From UBA6107 sp964533735 (GTDB lineage: Bacteria; Chloroflexota; Anaerolineae; Anaerolineales; Anaerolineaceae): 64,000 nucleotides of DNA. Under the pieces are notes generated by a model. That model saw nothing but the letters and a program-made list of their open reading frames with translations, was not told where the DNA came from and did not search any database. The stretch's first letter is position 1; each line of letters begins with the position of its first letter. Where the stretch lies: NCBI GenBank assembly GCA_964533735.1, contig CAZHMD010000005.1, positions 99,015 through 163,014 on the forward strand. Direction: 5' to 3'. Positions 1-9,138 of the stretch are shown here, in pieces. The position numbers and the translations under genes were made by a program.

Positions 1-1
1 G

Positions 2-1249
2 ATAAGCCTGCCTCCGGTCTGGTCAAGAGTCGTTTACCATACCCGTGCAGCGTATACCTCGATCAAGTATTGGATAAAACCTCCGAGTGAGGCGGTCTTT
101 GTTCCTTCCACTGAGAAAGAGGGTATTGAAGGCACACTTGTAACTCAACCTGCATCAAACCAAACTCAATCTGCTCTTGAGCCCACCTCTGGTCCAACGC
201 CCACTTCAATCCCGTTGCCTCCGTCTGTATTGTTAACCGGGATAACCTGTGAAGAACAATTATGGAATAACTGCGGACCGGCAACGCTTTCAATGTACCT
301 TTCCTATTACGACTGGGGTAAAAGTCAGGTTGCGGTAGCCATTGAGCTAAAGCCAAATGAACGTGATTTGAATGTAATGCCTTACGAATTAGCAGACTAT
401 GTCAATGAAAACACAGAAGAGCGGGCTCTCTGGCGTTATGGTGGAGACCCGCAGACCATTAAAGCCCTCGTCGCTGCGGGATATCCAGTAATGATCGAGA
501 AGAGCTTTCAGCCATTTAACATAAGAAACGAGGGTTGGCTGGGTCATTACAACCTGGTAGTCGGTTATGACGATAAGCAGGAGGTTTTTACAGTTCATGA
601 TCCCTATCTTTTAATTTACACCCCGTGGGGGGGGAGAGTTTTACCTGAAGAATACGATACTTTCACTGGTTTTGATTACTTTTATAACAAATTGGATCAA
701 GACTGGCGATCCTTCAATTTTGTCTTTATCGTAGTTTATCCACCGGAAAAAGAAAATGAGGTCCTCAGCATTCTTGGTCCTCTGGCGACTGAGAAAGATG
801 CGTGCCGTAAGGCTTATGACTACGCCATTCAAGAAACTACCACCTTAACAGATACCAGAGATAAGTTTTTCGCCTGGTTCAACGCAGGCACCAGTCTTGT
901 GTGTTTAGAGGATTACACCGCTGCAGCCGCGGCTTATGATACCGCGTTCGGAATTTACCCAGAAATCATTCAAGCAGATCGCCCCTTCCGCATCTTATGG
1001 TATGAAGTCGGTCCCTATGAGGCATATTACAACGCAGGCCGCTACCAGGATGTTATTGATCTGGCTGATCAAACCCTAAGTAATATGGGGGAGCCTTTGC
1101 TGGAGGAGAGCTATTATTGGAAAGCATTATCCTATAATGCCCTGGGGGATACTGACAAGGCGATAGCTAATCTGAGAACCAGCCTGAAGTGTCATCCGGG
1201 ATATGCTCCCAGCGTAAAAATGCTTGAGCAGCTCGGTGTGGCACCGTGA
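2..1249 (+). CDS. C39-type cysteine peptidase with C-terminal TPRs (5' partial)
   Basis: The frame is open to the window edge, so the N-terminus is missing. The visible part starts with a short folded stretch and a Thr/Pro/Ser linker. It is followed by a papain-like C39 (bacteriocin-peptidase-like) domain: the Cys lies in NNCGPA (about nt 266-283), the His in GHYNLVVGYD (about nt 542-571), and an Asp in VHDPY follows. The last 150 residues look like TPR units (YTAAAAAYDTAFGIYPE and a unit ending in ALGDTDKAIANLRTSL). In Chloroflexota such proteins are usually exported and anchored peptidase-like proteins; their substrates are unknown. The product name rests on the Cys/His motifs and is fairly secure. 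The biological role is not known. Confidence 0.75.
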   Translation: MSLPPVWSRVVYHTRAAYTSIKYWIKPPSEAVFVPSTEKEGIEGTLVTQPASNQTQSALEPTSGPTPTSIPLPPSVLLTGITCEEQLWNNCGPATLSMYLSYYDWGKSQVAVAIELKPNERDLNVMPYELADYVNENTEERALWRYGGDPQTIKALVAAGYPVMIEKSFQPFNIRNEGWLGHYNLVVGYDDKQEVFTVHDPYLLIYTPWGGRVLPEEYDTFTGFDYFYNKLDQDWRSFNFVFIVVYPPEKENEVLSILGPLATEKDACRKAYDYAIQETTTLTDTRDKFFAWFNAGTSLVCLEDYTAAAAAYDTAFGIYPEIIQADRPFRILWYEVGPYEAYYNAGRYQDVIDLADQTLSNMGEPLLEESYYWKALSYNALGDTDKAIANLRTSLKCHPGYAPSVKMLEQLGVAP

Positions 1250-1356
1250 CATCAGTTTGTGATCAAAAAACCATATAATTCATCATCCGGATAATTATCT
1301 GGACGTGCGGAGAAAAAATTTGTCGAACCAGTATTATACTTTTAGAGGTAAATTGA

Positions 1357-2292
1357 ATGACCACAATTCCTGAACTTCAGCCCTCAGTGGGCAATAAAAA
1401 ATTTACAAAACGCTGGATCCTTTATTCCAGTGTGTTGGTTGTATTATTGATTGGTTTTCTAGGGTTAAAAGCTATCTCCTCCAATCGAATATCGGAAGTG
1501 AACGGTTCGAATGTACCAAACTCCGGGATATTGCAGAGTACGCCAAGTCCAACAAATGCTGGGAATACCACAAAAACTGTACCTGCGGCTACAATTGCTG
1601 CTGCAACAGTAACTCCTACATTGTCCCCAACTCAAAAATCAACATTGACTCCCACATCAACCCCTGAAATATACGCTAATGTTATTTATGATGATATTAA
1701 GCTTTATGCTGAGCCAAACGACTCTACCGATGTAATACGCAAGGTGGACAGGAGTGATAAGCTCATATTGACTGGCCAGGTGAGGAATAAGGTCTGGTTT
1801 AAAGTAAAAACCTCAGACGGTCAGGAGGGATGGCTTTACACTTCATTTGTCAATCTTGATGGGATCAACCTGGATAAACTGCCCTACGTAACACCAGTTC
1901 CGGCAAAAATTCCAACACCAGTGGCTTTGCCCGGTATCGAAGGACATTGGATTGACATTGACCTGAGCGATCAAATGGTCTATGCATGGGACGGAAGTGA
2001 ACTAAAAGGCTCTTTCCTGGTATCCACAGGGACCCATCTCTATCCCACGGTGATTGGGCAATATCATGTTTATGCCAAATTCCCTTCTATTGATATGGAT
2101 GGAGCTGATTTCTTCTTGCCAGATGTGCCCTCGGCAATGTTCTATGACGGTAATTATTCAATTCACGGGACTTACTGGCACCATAATTTTGGCACTCCAA
2201 TGAGTCATGGTTGTGTCAATATGAGTATGGAAGATGCGGAATGGCTCTACGAATTTTCTGATCTTGGAACACTCGTGAATATTCATTGGTAA
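1357..2292 (+). CDS. L,D-transpeptidase (YkuD) with SH3b domain
   Basis: 311 aa. An N-terminal membrane anchor (residues about 22-40) is followed by a Thr/Pro/Ser-rich linker. An SH3b-like domain (about 105-168) contains the typical RNKVWFKVKTSDGQEGWLYT pattern. The C-terminal YkuD domain (about 195-311) carries the catalytic signature: His in SIHGTYWHHNF and Cys in MSHGCVNMS. The family forms 3-3 peptidoglycan cross-links or attaches proteins to peptidoglycan outside the membrane. It is one of three YkuD proteins in this window (others at 41570 and 45161). It lies about 100 nt after the C39 peptidase gene on the same strand and may be cotranscribed. The ATG follows an AGAGGTAA-like ribosome site. 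Confidence 0.88.
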   Translation: MTTIPELQPSVGNKKFTKRWILYSSVLVVLLIGFLGLKAISSNRISEVNGSNVPNSGILQSTPSPTNAGNTTKTVPAATIAAATVTPTLSPTQKSTLTPTSTPEIYANVIYDDIKLYAEPNDSTDVIRKVDRSDKLILTGQVRNKVWFKVKTSDGQEGWLYTSFVNLDGINLDKLPYVTPVPAKIPTPVALPGIEGHWIDIDLSDQMVYAWDGSELKGSFLVSTGTHLYPTVIGQYHVYAKFPSIDMDGADFFLPDVPSAMFYDGNYSIHGTYWHHNFGTPMSHGCVNMSMEDAEWLYEFSDLGTLVNIHW

Positions 2293-2486
2293 ATATTGGT
2301 AAGATGATTTTCGACCCATTTTATCGGCAGTAATTCCACTATCAGATTATTAACTACTTGTACGTTGAATAAGTTTTTTTGGTTCTTAAAGGAATCAACC
2401 TAAGAAAATCGCAGCCGGCACGAAAGCAAGTTGATGCCTTAAAGTTGTTTACAAAAGTTTTACGGGTTGTTTTTTTGGAGGAGTTG

Positions 2487-3155
2487 ATGTTTGTAAATAG
2501 AGTTCCTAAAGTATGGAAATATCTTGTTGGCATATCCATTTTCATATTATTGGCTTCTGGTTGTAGAGGTGCGATTGTGTCCACACCGACAACTACTCTG
2601 CCTAATCAGGAACAAGGGAATGCTTCTTCAACGCCTGAGATTGGAACAACACTAACACCTGGCAATTCTCCATTGCCCACCAACACACCGGTACCGCAAA
2701 GTACCATAATGCCAACTTTCTCATCCAGTGCTACAGTAGAAATGGCTGGTGAAAAACCAGTTACCGAAGAAAAGAAAACCTATCCTCAAATTGCGCCTGC
2801 GGATCTTTACGCTAATCCAGATGATTATTTCGGGAAACGTTTTATGTTAGACGGGGTAGTACTTGGGTTTGGATACCGTAATTTCGAAGGAAAAGAAGTT
2901 TATGTTATTCAGGTCGGTGTGCTCGAGTATCCAAACCCGATTATTGTTTTAGGTTTCTTGCCGAATCTCAAACTAGGAATGCATGATGGTTTTATCGTTG
3001 GCGGAACCGGAGGTGGTGCATACTATGGTGTTGATCCGACGGATCCCAAAAGTTATACCCCGGTGATTCTTGGTGAATGGTATGAGTGCAACCTGCCCTG
3101 GGACCAGTGGAAGTATCCTTATGAATTTTGGACCCCGATACAATTTGATGAGTGA
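2487..3155 (+). CDS. Putative lipoprotein, unknown function
   Basis: 222 aa from an ATG at 2487 preceded by a strong GGAGGAG site; the frame is open further upstream, but only a TTG without a ribosome site is available there. The signal peptide ends in a lipobox (LLASGC), so the mature protein should be lipid-anchored. A Thr/Pro-rich spacer precedes a C-terminal domain of about 120 residues. That domain starts with DLYANPDDYFGKRFMLDG, a pattern resembling the small OB-fold-like domains found in many secreted Chloroflexota and Firmicutes proteins. No catalytic motif is visible. The function is unknown. A bidirectional terminator follows at 3261-3300. Confidence 0.7.
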   Translation: MFVNRVPKVWKYLVGISIFILLASGCRGAIVSTPTTTLPNQEQGNASSTPEIGTTLTPGNSPLPTNTPVPQSTIMPTFSSSATVEMAGEKPVTEEKKTYPQIAPADLYANPDDYFGKRFMLDGVVLGFGYRNFEGKEVYVIQVGVLEYPNPIIVLGFLPNLKLGMHDGFIVGGTGGGAYYGVDPTDPKSYTPVILGEWYECNLPWDQWKYPYEFWTPIQFDE

Positions 3156-3260
3156 TTATTGAATGCAACGATGCAACTGATCTAACGATTGAAGGTGGGT
3201 CAAGTTGCAATAAAACAAATGCCTTTGCCGCTTTTTTGACTAAAAAATCGAATGGATAAT

Positions 3261-3300
3261 ACAAAAAGAACATCCAACAGGCGTTTGATGTTCTTTTTGT
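3261..3300. terminator. Bidirectional rho-independent terminator
   Basis: A perfect 14-bp inverted repeat (arms 3261-3274 and 3287-3300, 12-nt loop). The outer arms are A-rich and T-rich, so a U-tract follows the hairpin on either strand. It lies between the convergent genes ending at 3155 (+) and 3400 (-). Confidence 0.85.
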
Positions 3301-3399
3301 AATAATTCTTCTTTTCTTGTCGAACCAAAAGCAAAGTATTACTTGATTTAAAACCAGGTCAATTTGTACTGATCAAACTATTATATTAAGGCTCGTCTA

Positions 3400-4434
3400 C
3401 TATCCCGGATTCGCTGCGCAGCGGACGCCAAGCACGTACCATGAATAGTAATCCAGGGCGCGGTAGCGGATGGATGAGCGCATCCACCAGAACCCATTAC
3501 TGAACGGGCTGGAGCGCCAGACACGTTCACCCACAATATTGGGATCCTCGCGGCCATCTGTGGCATCATATGGATATGGAGCAGGGATTGTGCTGGTCCA
3601 TTCCCACACATTGCCGGACATGTCCAGCGCGCCGTAAGGGCTGATACCGGCAGGGTAATTGCCCACAGGGGCAGTGTCAGCGTAACCATCATCCCAGAGT
3701 GGATTGGCTATGGTTCGGGTGCAGTTGACATCACAGAAGTTGGCGCGTTCCCCGGTTAATTCCTCGTTGCCCCAGGGATACTTGCGCCCATCAGTGCCGC
3801 GGGCTGCTTTTTCCCATTCGGCTTCGGTTGGCAGCCGTCTTCCAGCCCAGATGCAGTAATCCCGCGCCTGGAACCAGCTCAACCACACAACCGGGTAATT
3901 GGCATATGTGGGACTTGTAAAGTAGTCGGGGTAGGAAAAACTGAATGTACGGTGGGGTTCCGTGCAAACTCCCGCGGCTAAACATAGAGCATACTGACTG
4001 TTCGTCACTTCGTACTTATCGATCCAGTAAGAGTCGAGGTATACAGTATGTTGGGGTACCTCAGGGTAGGCTCGACCTCCCTCTTCGCTCCTTTTTGCTT
4101 CGATGTCATTAGTCCCCATCAGGAAGTCACCTGCCGGCACATAAACCTGTTCCATGCCGTCAATTTCAGATACCCGTGTGGATCCAATGGTCAGCTCAGG
4201 AACCGCGGTATTCGTTGGCGTGGGCGGTATGATGGTCGTCGTTGGGACGGCAATGGTTGGAGCAGCGGTGTTCAATGTGACAAATGTTGAAGTCGCCTGA
4301 ACGATTGTATTGTCGGTTGTGCCAGGCTGATTGCCTGTACAGGCTGATAATAACAAAATGAAAGCTAAAGTAATAAAAACAAACGGAGAACCTTTTTTTA
4401 ATAATGTCCTTTGATTGCCATTGTTGAAAGTCAT
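3400..4434 (-). CDS. SUMF1/EgtB-type (formylglycine-generating-enzyme-like) lipoprotein
   Basis: 344 aa. The signal peptide has a lipobox (LLLSAC) and is followed by a Thr/Pro linker. The rest is a sulfatase-modifying-factor fold: it starts at MEQVYVPAGDFLMGTN, continues with IDKYEVTNSQYALCL, and includes GRRLPTEAEWEKAARG, KYPWGNE and MSGNVWEWTS. The family includes the true formylglycine-generating enzyme and many proteins of other function. The paired active-site cysteines of aerobic FGE are not recognisable here, so sulfatase activation should not be assumed. A secreted lipid-anchored form suggests a binding or unknown catalytic role at the cell surface. No sulfatase gene is nearby. Confidence 0.85.
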   Translation of the reverse strand: MTFNNGNQRTLLKKGSPFVFITLAFILLLSACTGNQPGTTDNTIVQATSTFVTLNTAAPTIAVPTTTIIPPTPTNTAVPELTIGSTRVSEIDGMEQVYVPAGDFLMGTNDIEAKRSEEGGRAYPEVPQHTVYLDSYWIDKYEVTNSQYALCLAAGVCTEPHRTFSFSYPDYFTSPTYANYPVVWLSWFQARDYCIWAGRRLPTEAEWEKAARGTDGRKYPWGNEELTGERANFCDVNCTRTIANPLWDDGYADTAPVGNYPAGISPYGALDMSGNVWEWTSTIPAPYPYDATDGREDPNIVGERVWRSSPFSNGFWWMRSSIRYRALDYYSWYVLGVRCAANPG

Positions 4435-4625
4435 ATAGATTTATTCCTTCTTTCCAAATTATTACCGAATCCATCCACCAAGACGCGGAGCTTATTTTTT
4501 GAATGCCAACAAAAACAAATTTTACACCTTAAACTGCTTAGGACATCGATGAAACGCATTAATTATTACAAGGAAATATTTTATCCATTTTATTCTTAAG
4601 AATCGCACCAGTGAAAATCTGGTAG

Positions 4626-4665
4626 AAAAAACTGACTATCCCTTTTTTGGAATAGCCAGCTTTTG
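4626..4665 (-). terminator. Rho-independent terminator of the 4725-5501 gene
   Basis: Reading the minus strand, an approximately 12-bp stem with G-U pairs (GCTGGCTATTCC against GGGATAGTCAGT) closes an A6 loop and is followed by TTTTTTC. It lies 60 nt past the stop codon of the membrane-protein gene. The rest of 4435-4724 shows no convincing gene. Confidence 0.8.
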
Positions 4666-4724
4666 GTTGTGAGTACAAATGATGTATTTACTCTAATTCC
4701 TACGACTTATTTTTTGTTTACATC

Positions 4725-5501
4725 TTAGTCCGATACAATCTCCACCCATCTCAACCAGAATTTTGGGATGAGAAAGAGGATGAGCAAAGCAACCGAGGCA
4801 ATTGGGGCGAGCGCGAACAACGAGAACCTGCCCAGATCCTGCATGGTGACGACAGTCAGAGGGATACCTACGATCAACTCAATCACCGCAGCGGTGAATA
4901 CCACAGGGCGGATCCAGGGTTTTGGTTTTAATAGGATAACCCCAGTCACCACAGCCCATCCGATCATTGCTACCCAATGCAAGCGTTGAACCAGTACGAA
5001 AATGTCTGCACCGGAAGTGATGATGCGGCTGGTCGAGGACACTCCATTCATCCAACAGAAAATGTAAGCAATACCCGTAGCCAGAGCCACGAGTGTACGT
5101 TTCCAGGAGACCTTTTCAACAAAAACACATAACCCGAAATAGATCAGCAAATATGGGAGGAAAAGAGCCATATATACAGGAGGCAGGTCCGCTGCCATAA
5201 ATGGAATATTAACAAAGAAACTGCCAAGTAACGCCAAGATAATGCCGATTATGGCAAGCAGACTTGCCCATTTCTGTTTCGAAAAGTATCCAAAGGCACT
5301 CACGCCAAAGAGGGCTGCAGCCAATAAACCCAGGTCTGTTAAGAAGGGGTGGATGTATTTTAGTAGAATTTCACATCCGGGTTCAGCCGATTCAGCGTGC
5401 ATGCCAATTTGATACCACTGGAAAAACAATATGAAATGTCCAAATATACCGATTAGTGCTGCCACAATACTCAAAATCCCGCCCAGTTTGTAATTCTTCA
5501 T
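4725..5501 (-). CDS. Polytopic membrane protein, unknown
   Basis: 258 aa with about seven hydrophobic segments (for example GGILSIVAALIGIFGHFILF near the N-terminus and a closing segment before LIPKFWLRWVEIVSD). No catalytic or transport motif is recognised. It is transcribed divergently from the Crp/Fnr regulator at 5652 across a 150-bp AT-rich spacer, so it may be a target of that regulator (inference). A terminator follows at 4626-4665. Confidence 0.7.
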   Translation of the reverse strand: MKNYKLGGILSIVAALIGIFGHFILFFQWYQIGMHAESAEPGCEILLKYIHPFLTDLGLLAAALFGVSAFGYFSKQKWASLLAIIGIILALLGSFFVNIPFMAADLPPVYMALFLPYLLIYFGLCVFVEKVSWKRTLVALATGIAYIFCWMNGVSSTSRIITSGADIFVLVQRLHWVAMIGWAVVTGVILLKPKPWIRPVVFTAAVIELIVGIPLTVVTMQDLGRFSLFALAPIASVALLILFLIPKFWLRWVEIVSD

Positions 5502-5651
5502 TATTCGATCTCCTTTTCGAAAGTGGATTTTCCTGACGTAAATGCTGTGATTAATCGCTTTACGTCTACCCCATTATCCTTAATCGATGAGAGAATTTCG
5601 TTGCGTTAAGTTAATGATGCATGTTTCCACTATAATTTAATTACCCAACGG

Positions 5652-6338
5652 ATGGAGTCGGACATGAAAACTCTGCAAAATCAATTCCAGGAATCAACAG
5701 TTTTCTCGACTTTCTCGCTAAAAACACTAGCGATACTCGAGAAACTCGCTATCCAGAGAAAATATCAAAAACAGGAACAGATAGTTGGTCAGGGGGAAAA
5801 ATGGCCTTTTCTTCTACTTGTCCACTCCGGAAGCATTGATGCGATCAAGGACTCTCCAGAAGGAAGATCACTAGTGGCGACCACTTTCTTTCCGGGGGAT
5901 GTTTTTTGGGGGTTGAGTTTCTTTGATGAACAACATTTGATGCCCGCAACACTTGTAACCCAGGAAAACCTTGTTCTTTATCTCTGGCATAGAGATACAC
6001 TTTTGCCTTTTATTCTGGAGGAAGGTAAAGCAAGTTGGGCTTTAACTCAACTGGTGGTAGACAGGTTACTCATGGCGAGTGAAAAACTGGGAGATATGAC
6101 GTTTCAACCGGTAGGAGTAAGGCTGGCAAAATTCCTTATTGGAATTTCGAAAGATGAGATTGGTACGCCAATTGAACGGAACCTGACCCTGGATGAAATG
6201 GCTGCAAGAATCGGTACCACACGAGAGATGGTTTGCAGGTTCCTGCATAAATTTTCTGATGATGGGTTAATTGATATCAAACGAACGGAATTTACCGTCA
6301 AAGACCCTGCTGCATTAAAAAAGATGATCGCAAGTTAA
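5652..6338 (+). CDS. Crp/Fnr-family transcriptional regulator
   Basis: 228 aa. The N-terminal half is a cyclic-nucleotide-binding-like beta barrel (about residues 20-130). The C-terminal half is a winged HTH of the Crp type (LTLDEMAARIGTTREMVCRF as recognition region, about 175-195). No N-terminal Fnr-like Cys cluster is present, so an oxygen-sensing Fe-S cluster is unlikely; the ligand is unknown. Two starts are possible: ATG 5652, or ATG 5664, which has a GGAG at 5654-5657 at good spacing and may be the true one. A TATAAT at 5631-5636 is a likely -10. It is divergent from the membrane-protein gene at 4725-5501. Confidence 0.88.
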   Translation: MESDMKTLQNQFQESTVFSTFSLKTLAILEKLAIQRKYQKQEQIVGQGEKWPFLLLVHSGSIDAIKDSPEGRSLVATTFFPGDVFWGLSFFDEQHLMPATLVTQENLVLYLWHRDTLLPFILEEGKASWALTQLVVDRLLMASEKLGDMTFQPVGVRLAKFLIGISKDEIGTPIERNLTLDEMAARIGTTREMVCRFLHKFSDDGLIDIKRTEFTVKDPAALKKMIAS

Positions 6339-6347
6339 TCTTAATTT

Positions 6348-7244
6348 TTATAATTTGCTGTGCCTGTCGATTGACGAAGTCAGGTGCGCGCCCCAGAGGA
6401 CGATATAAGCGCTGAAGTAGATCCAGGAAAGAAGAACCACAATTTTCCCCAGTGACCCGTAGATTACCTCATACGTTGCCAAACCGCTGCCCAGGTAAGA
6501 GCTAAATAAGCTGGAAACCAGCTGCCAGATGAGCACCGTAACCACAGCACCGATCAACGCAGCCATTTTCTTCACCTTTATTTGTGGTGTCCAATAATAT
6601 AAACCGAAAAAAATCACCATGCGGATGATATTTGGAAAGACTGTAACGAATAAAGCAGATGAAAAGAAAGTCCCCAGGTACTCAATGGTTTGTCCCAAGC
6701 CAATGTTAACCAGTAAATTTTTAAAAGTGATCGTGAATGACGAAATGATCAGTAAGATTGCCAGGGCAGCTACAATTGCCATTGACCACAGGCGCATGCG
6801 GAGATAACTGCGGGGGGCTGCTTCCGGCCAGGCTGAATTAATATTGCGAATGATCACAGTAAACACTGACGTCCCTGACCAGATCAATCCAAGGAATGCC
6901 AGTATTGTGACCGCACCGCGGTTGGTGAATACCTGCTGCACATTCGTGATGATGAAATCCTGGGAAACCGGGATCATTGTTGGTAAGAGGTCGATTAGTG
7001 TCTGTTGAACCACGCTTTGTTCCACAAAGAATGACCCCACAGCAAAAACTGTAAGGAGGAGCGGGAAGAGAGAAAATAAGGTATAAAATGCAAGGGCTGC
7101 GGCTGATTCTGTACCCTTGGTGAGGACAAAAGTTAAAAAAGATCCCCTTACAATTCGGATAAATCTATCGAAATAAATGTTGACCGAATTGCGTTGTCGT
7201 CTCTGGTTCCGTTGCCGATTTCTTCGTTCGTTTGTTGAGTTCAT
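6348..7244 (-). CDS. YihY/BrkB-family inner membrane protein
   Basis: 298 aa. A basic N-terminus (RRNRQRNQRRQRNS) precedes six transmembrane segments with the family pattern ALAFYTLFSLFPLLLTVFAV (residues about 50-70) and a later conserved region ending in GSLGKIVVLLSWIYFSAYIV. The family is widespread and has been called ribonuclease BN-like by old error; its role is not established. It is convergent with the Crp/Fnr gene (10 nt apart) and follows the ABC exporter genes on the same strand after 50 nt. Confidence 0.88.
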   Translation of the reverse strand: MNSTNERRNRQRNQRRQRNSVNIYFDRFIRIVRGSFLTFVLTKGTESAAALAFYTLFSLFPLLLTVFAVGSFFVEQSVVQQTLIDLLPTMIPVSQDFIITNVQQVFTNRGAVTILAFLGLIWSGTSVFTVIIRNINSAWPEAAPRSYLRMRLWSMAIVAALAILLIISSFTITFKNLLVNIGLGQTIEYLGTFFSSALFVTVFPNIIRMVIFFGLYYWTPQIKVKKMAALIGAVVTVLIWQLVSSLFSSYLGSGLATYEVIYGSLGKIVVLLSWIYFSAYIVLWGAHLTSSIDRHSKL

Positions 7245-7296
7245 CCTGCTGGAGAATCATCCCTGGGTGATTGAAAGCGAATTTGCATATTAATCA

Positions 7297-9138
7297 TTAT
7301 ACTGACGCAGAGCCCTCTGGTTCATTAGAAGGTTTTTGATCAAATATATTTAGCTGGGCTTCCATCTGGCTGCGGAATTGGCGGGTATACAACTGGTAAT
7401 ACTTCCCTTTAAAACGTAACAATTCTGCGTGAGTCCCGACTTCAGCAATTTTGCCGTCCTCTATGACCAGGATGCGGTCTGCTTTACGGATGGTTGATAA
7501 ACGGTGAGCGATGACAAAACTTGTGCAATTATCCAGAAGTAGTGCCATCCCTTTTTGGATGAGCACTTCTGTCAATGTGTCAACGGAGCTCGTGGCTTCA
7601 TCCATGACGAAAACTTCAGGTTTGGCTAAAACTGCGCGCGCCAGGCTGATCAATTGTTTCTGACCAACCGAAAGGAGGTTACCGCCTTCGCCGACCTCAG
7701 TATCAAACCCCTTTTCAAAACGCATGATGAAATCATAAGCACCCACAACCCTGGCCGCGTCCTCGATTTCGTCGTTCGTGGCATTTAACCTGCCGTAGCG
7801 CAGGTTTTCGCGTATGCTGCCCGAGAAGAGGTGAGGTGTTTGCAGCACTACTCCGACGCGGGATTGGATAGCATGCAAAGAAAGACTGGTGTAATCCCGA
7901 CCGCCAATATAGATCTTCCCTTCGCGGGGCTCATAAAACCTGCAGAGTAAATTCACAATGGTTGATTTTCCGCCGCCAGTTGGACCGACAAGAGCGATGG
8001 TTTCACCTCGCTTTACATGCAGATTGAAGTTGGAGAGTACAGATTTCTCGTCATCTTCGTATTTGAAGTTTACATGATCGAAGATGATATCTCCTTTTAT
8101 CGAGCCCGGGTCAATGGCTTCAGGACGGTTTTCGATCTGTGGCTTGGAATCGATCAACGAAAACATGCGTTCGGCAGAAGCAATCGCCTGTTGCATTTCA
8201 GCAAATACACGGGCAATATCCTGCACCGGCCACATCATAAAAGTAATATAGGAGACAAACGCCTGAATACTGCCGATGCTCATCCCTCCAGTGCTGGCTT
8301 GTAAACCGCCATACCAAACTACTGCCCCTACTGCGAATGCAGAGATGATTTGCACGGATGGCAGGAATAAGGCACTTAACCAGGCAGCGCGAAAGGCTGA
8401 CTGATACATGCTGCCAGTGAGACCTTTAAATTCCTCAAGGTTCTCTTTTTCCCGACCGAGGGCTTTAATGACCCGGACACCGGTAATATTTTCGTTATAG
8501 GCACCAACGATTTTGGAGTTGAACTTACGAACGTTGCGATATTCTCCAATAATGCGCTTGCGGAATTGATATGCCACGTAGAGGAGGATAGGGAGTAAAC
8601 CTAGAACGATCAATGCCAGCTGCCACTTGATGAAGAACATGAATCCAAGCGAAATGACGATGCTCATCAATCCCCAGGTGACATCAACGAGTCCCCAGGT
8701 CACAAGGTCGGCTACTCTTTCAGAATCAGAGGTCACCCTGGCCATGATCCATCCAACAGGCGTCTTGCTGTAGTAATTTAATGAAAGCGCTTGAAGGTGA
8801 TTGAACATCATCTTGCGTAAATCATAGCGGATGCGTTCTCCCAGGATGCCAGCCAGGTAGATAAACAGAAATACGCTGCCAGCCTGGACCAGAATCAGAG
8901 AGCCATACACTATCAGTGAATTGATCAAAACACTTTTGTTTTTGGCGACGATGCCATCATCTACAATGTGCCGGCTGATATTGGTAAAGACCGCATCCAG
9001 TGAGGCCACCAGGGCAATTGTGAGCAAAAATCCTACCACTGTCTTGAGATGTGGTTTGGTTAATCCGAGTATCCGTTTGAGGGTTTTTCCGTCGAACTTG
9101 CTTTGGAACTCCTCTTCCTCAAAATAATTATCCGGCAT
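7297..9138 (-). CDS. ABC exporter half-transporter, canonical Walker B subunit
   Basis: 613 aa. An ABC type-1 exporter membrane domain (six TM segments) is followed by a nucleotide-binding domain. The start chosen is ATG 9138: it overlaps the stop of the upstream partner by 11 nt and has a GGAG site; the 27 codons further upstream are Arg/Ser-rich and lack family similarity. The Walker A is GPTGGGKST and the Walker B is VFVMDEA with catalytic Glu. The signature is LSVGQ instead of LSGGQ. Together with the partner at 9128-10942 this gives one degenerate and one canonical ATP site, as in heterodimeric exporters such as TM287/288 and BmrCD. The substrate is unknown (multidrug or lipid export likely). 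Confidence 0.92.
   Translation of the reverse strand: MPDNYFEEEEFQSKFDGKTLKRILGLTKPHLKTVVGFLLTIALVASLDAVFTNISRHIVDDGIVAKNKSVLINSLIVYGSLILVQAGSVFLFIYLAGILGERIRYDLRKMMFNHLQALSLNYYSKTPVGWIMARVTSDSERVADLVTWGLVDVTWGLMSIVISLGFMFFIKWQLALIVLGLLPILLYVAYQFRKRIIGEYRNVRKFNSKIVGAYNENITGVRVIKALGREKENLEEFKGLTGSMYQSAFRAAWLSALFLPSVQIISAFAVGAVVWYGGLQASTGGMSIGSIQAFVSYITFMMWPVQDIARVFAEMQQAIASAERMFSLIDSKPQIENRPEAIDPGSIKGDIIFDHVNFKYEDDEKSVLSNFNLHVKRGETIALVGPTGGGKSTIVNLLCRFYEPREGKIYIGGRDYTSLSLHAIQSRVGVVLQTPHLFSGSIRENLRYGRLNATNDEIEDAARVVGAYDFIMRFEKGFDTEVGEGGNLLSVGQKQLISLARAVLAKPEVFVMDEATSSVDTLTEVLIQKGMALLLDNCTSFVIAHRLSTIRKADRILVIEDGKIAEVGTHAELLRFKGKYYQLYTRQFRSQMEAQLNIFDQKPSNEPEGSASV

Noticed and set aside
3400..4434. 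True formylglycine-generating enzyme
   Set aside because: The paired active-site Cys pattern is not recognisable and no sulfatase is nearby; only the SUMF1-type fold is supported.
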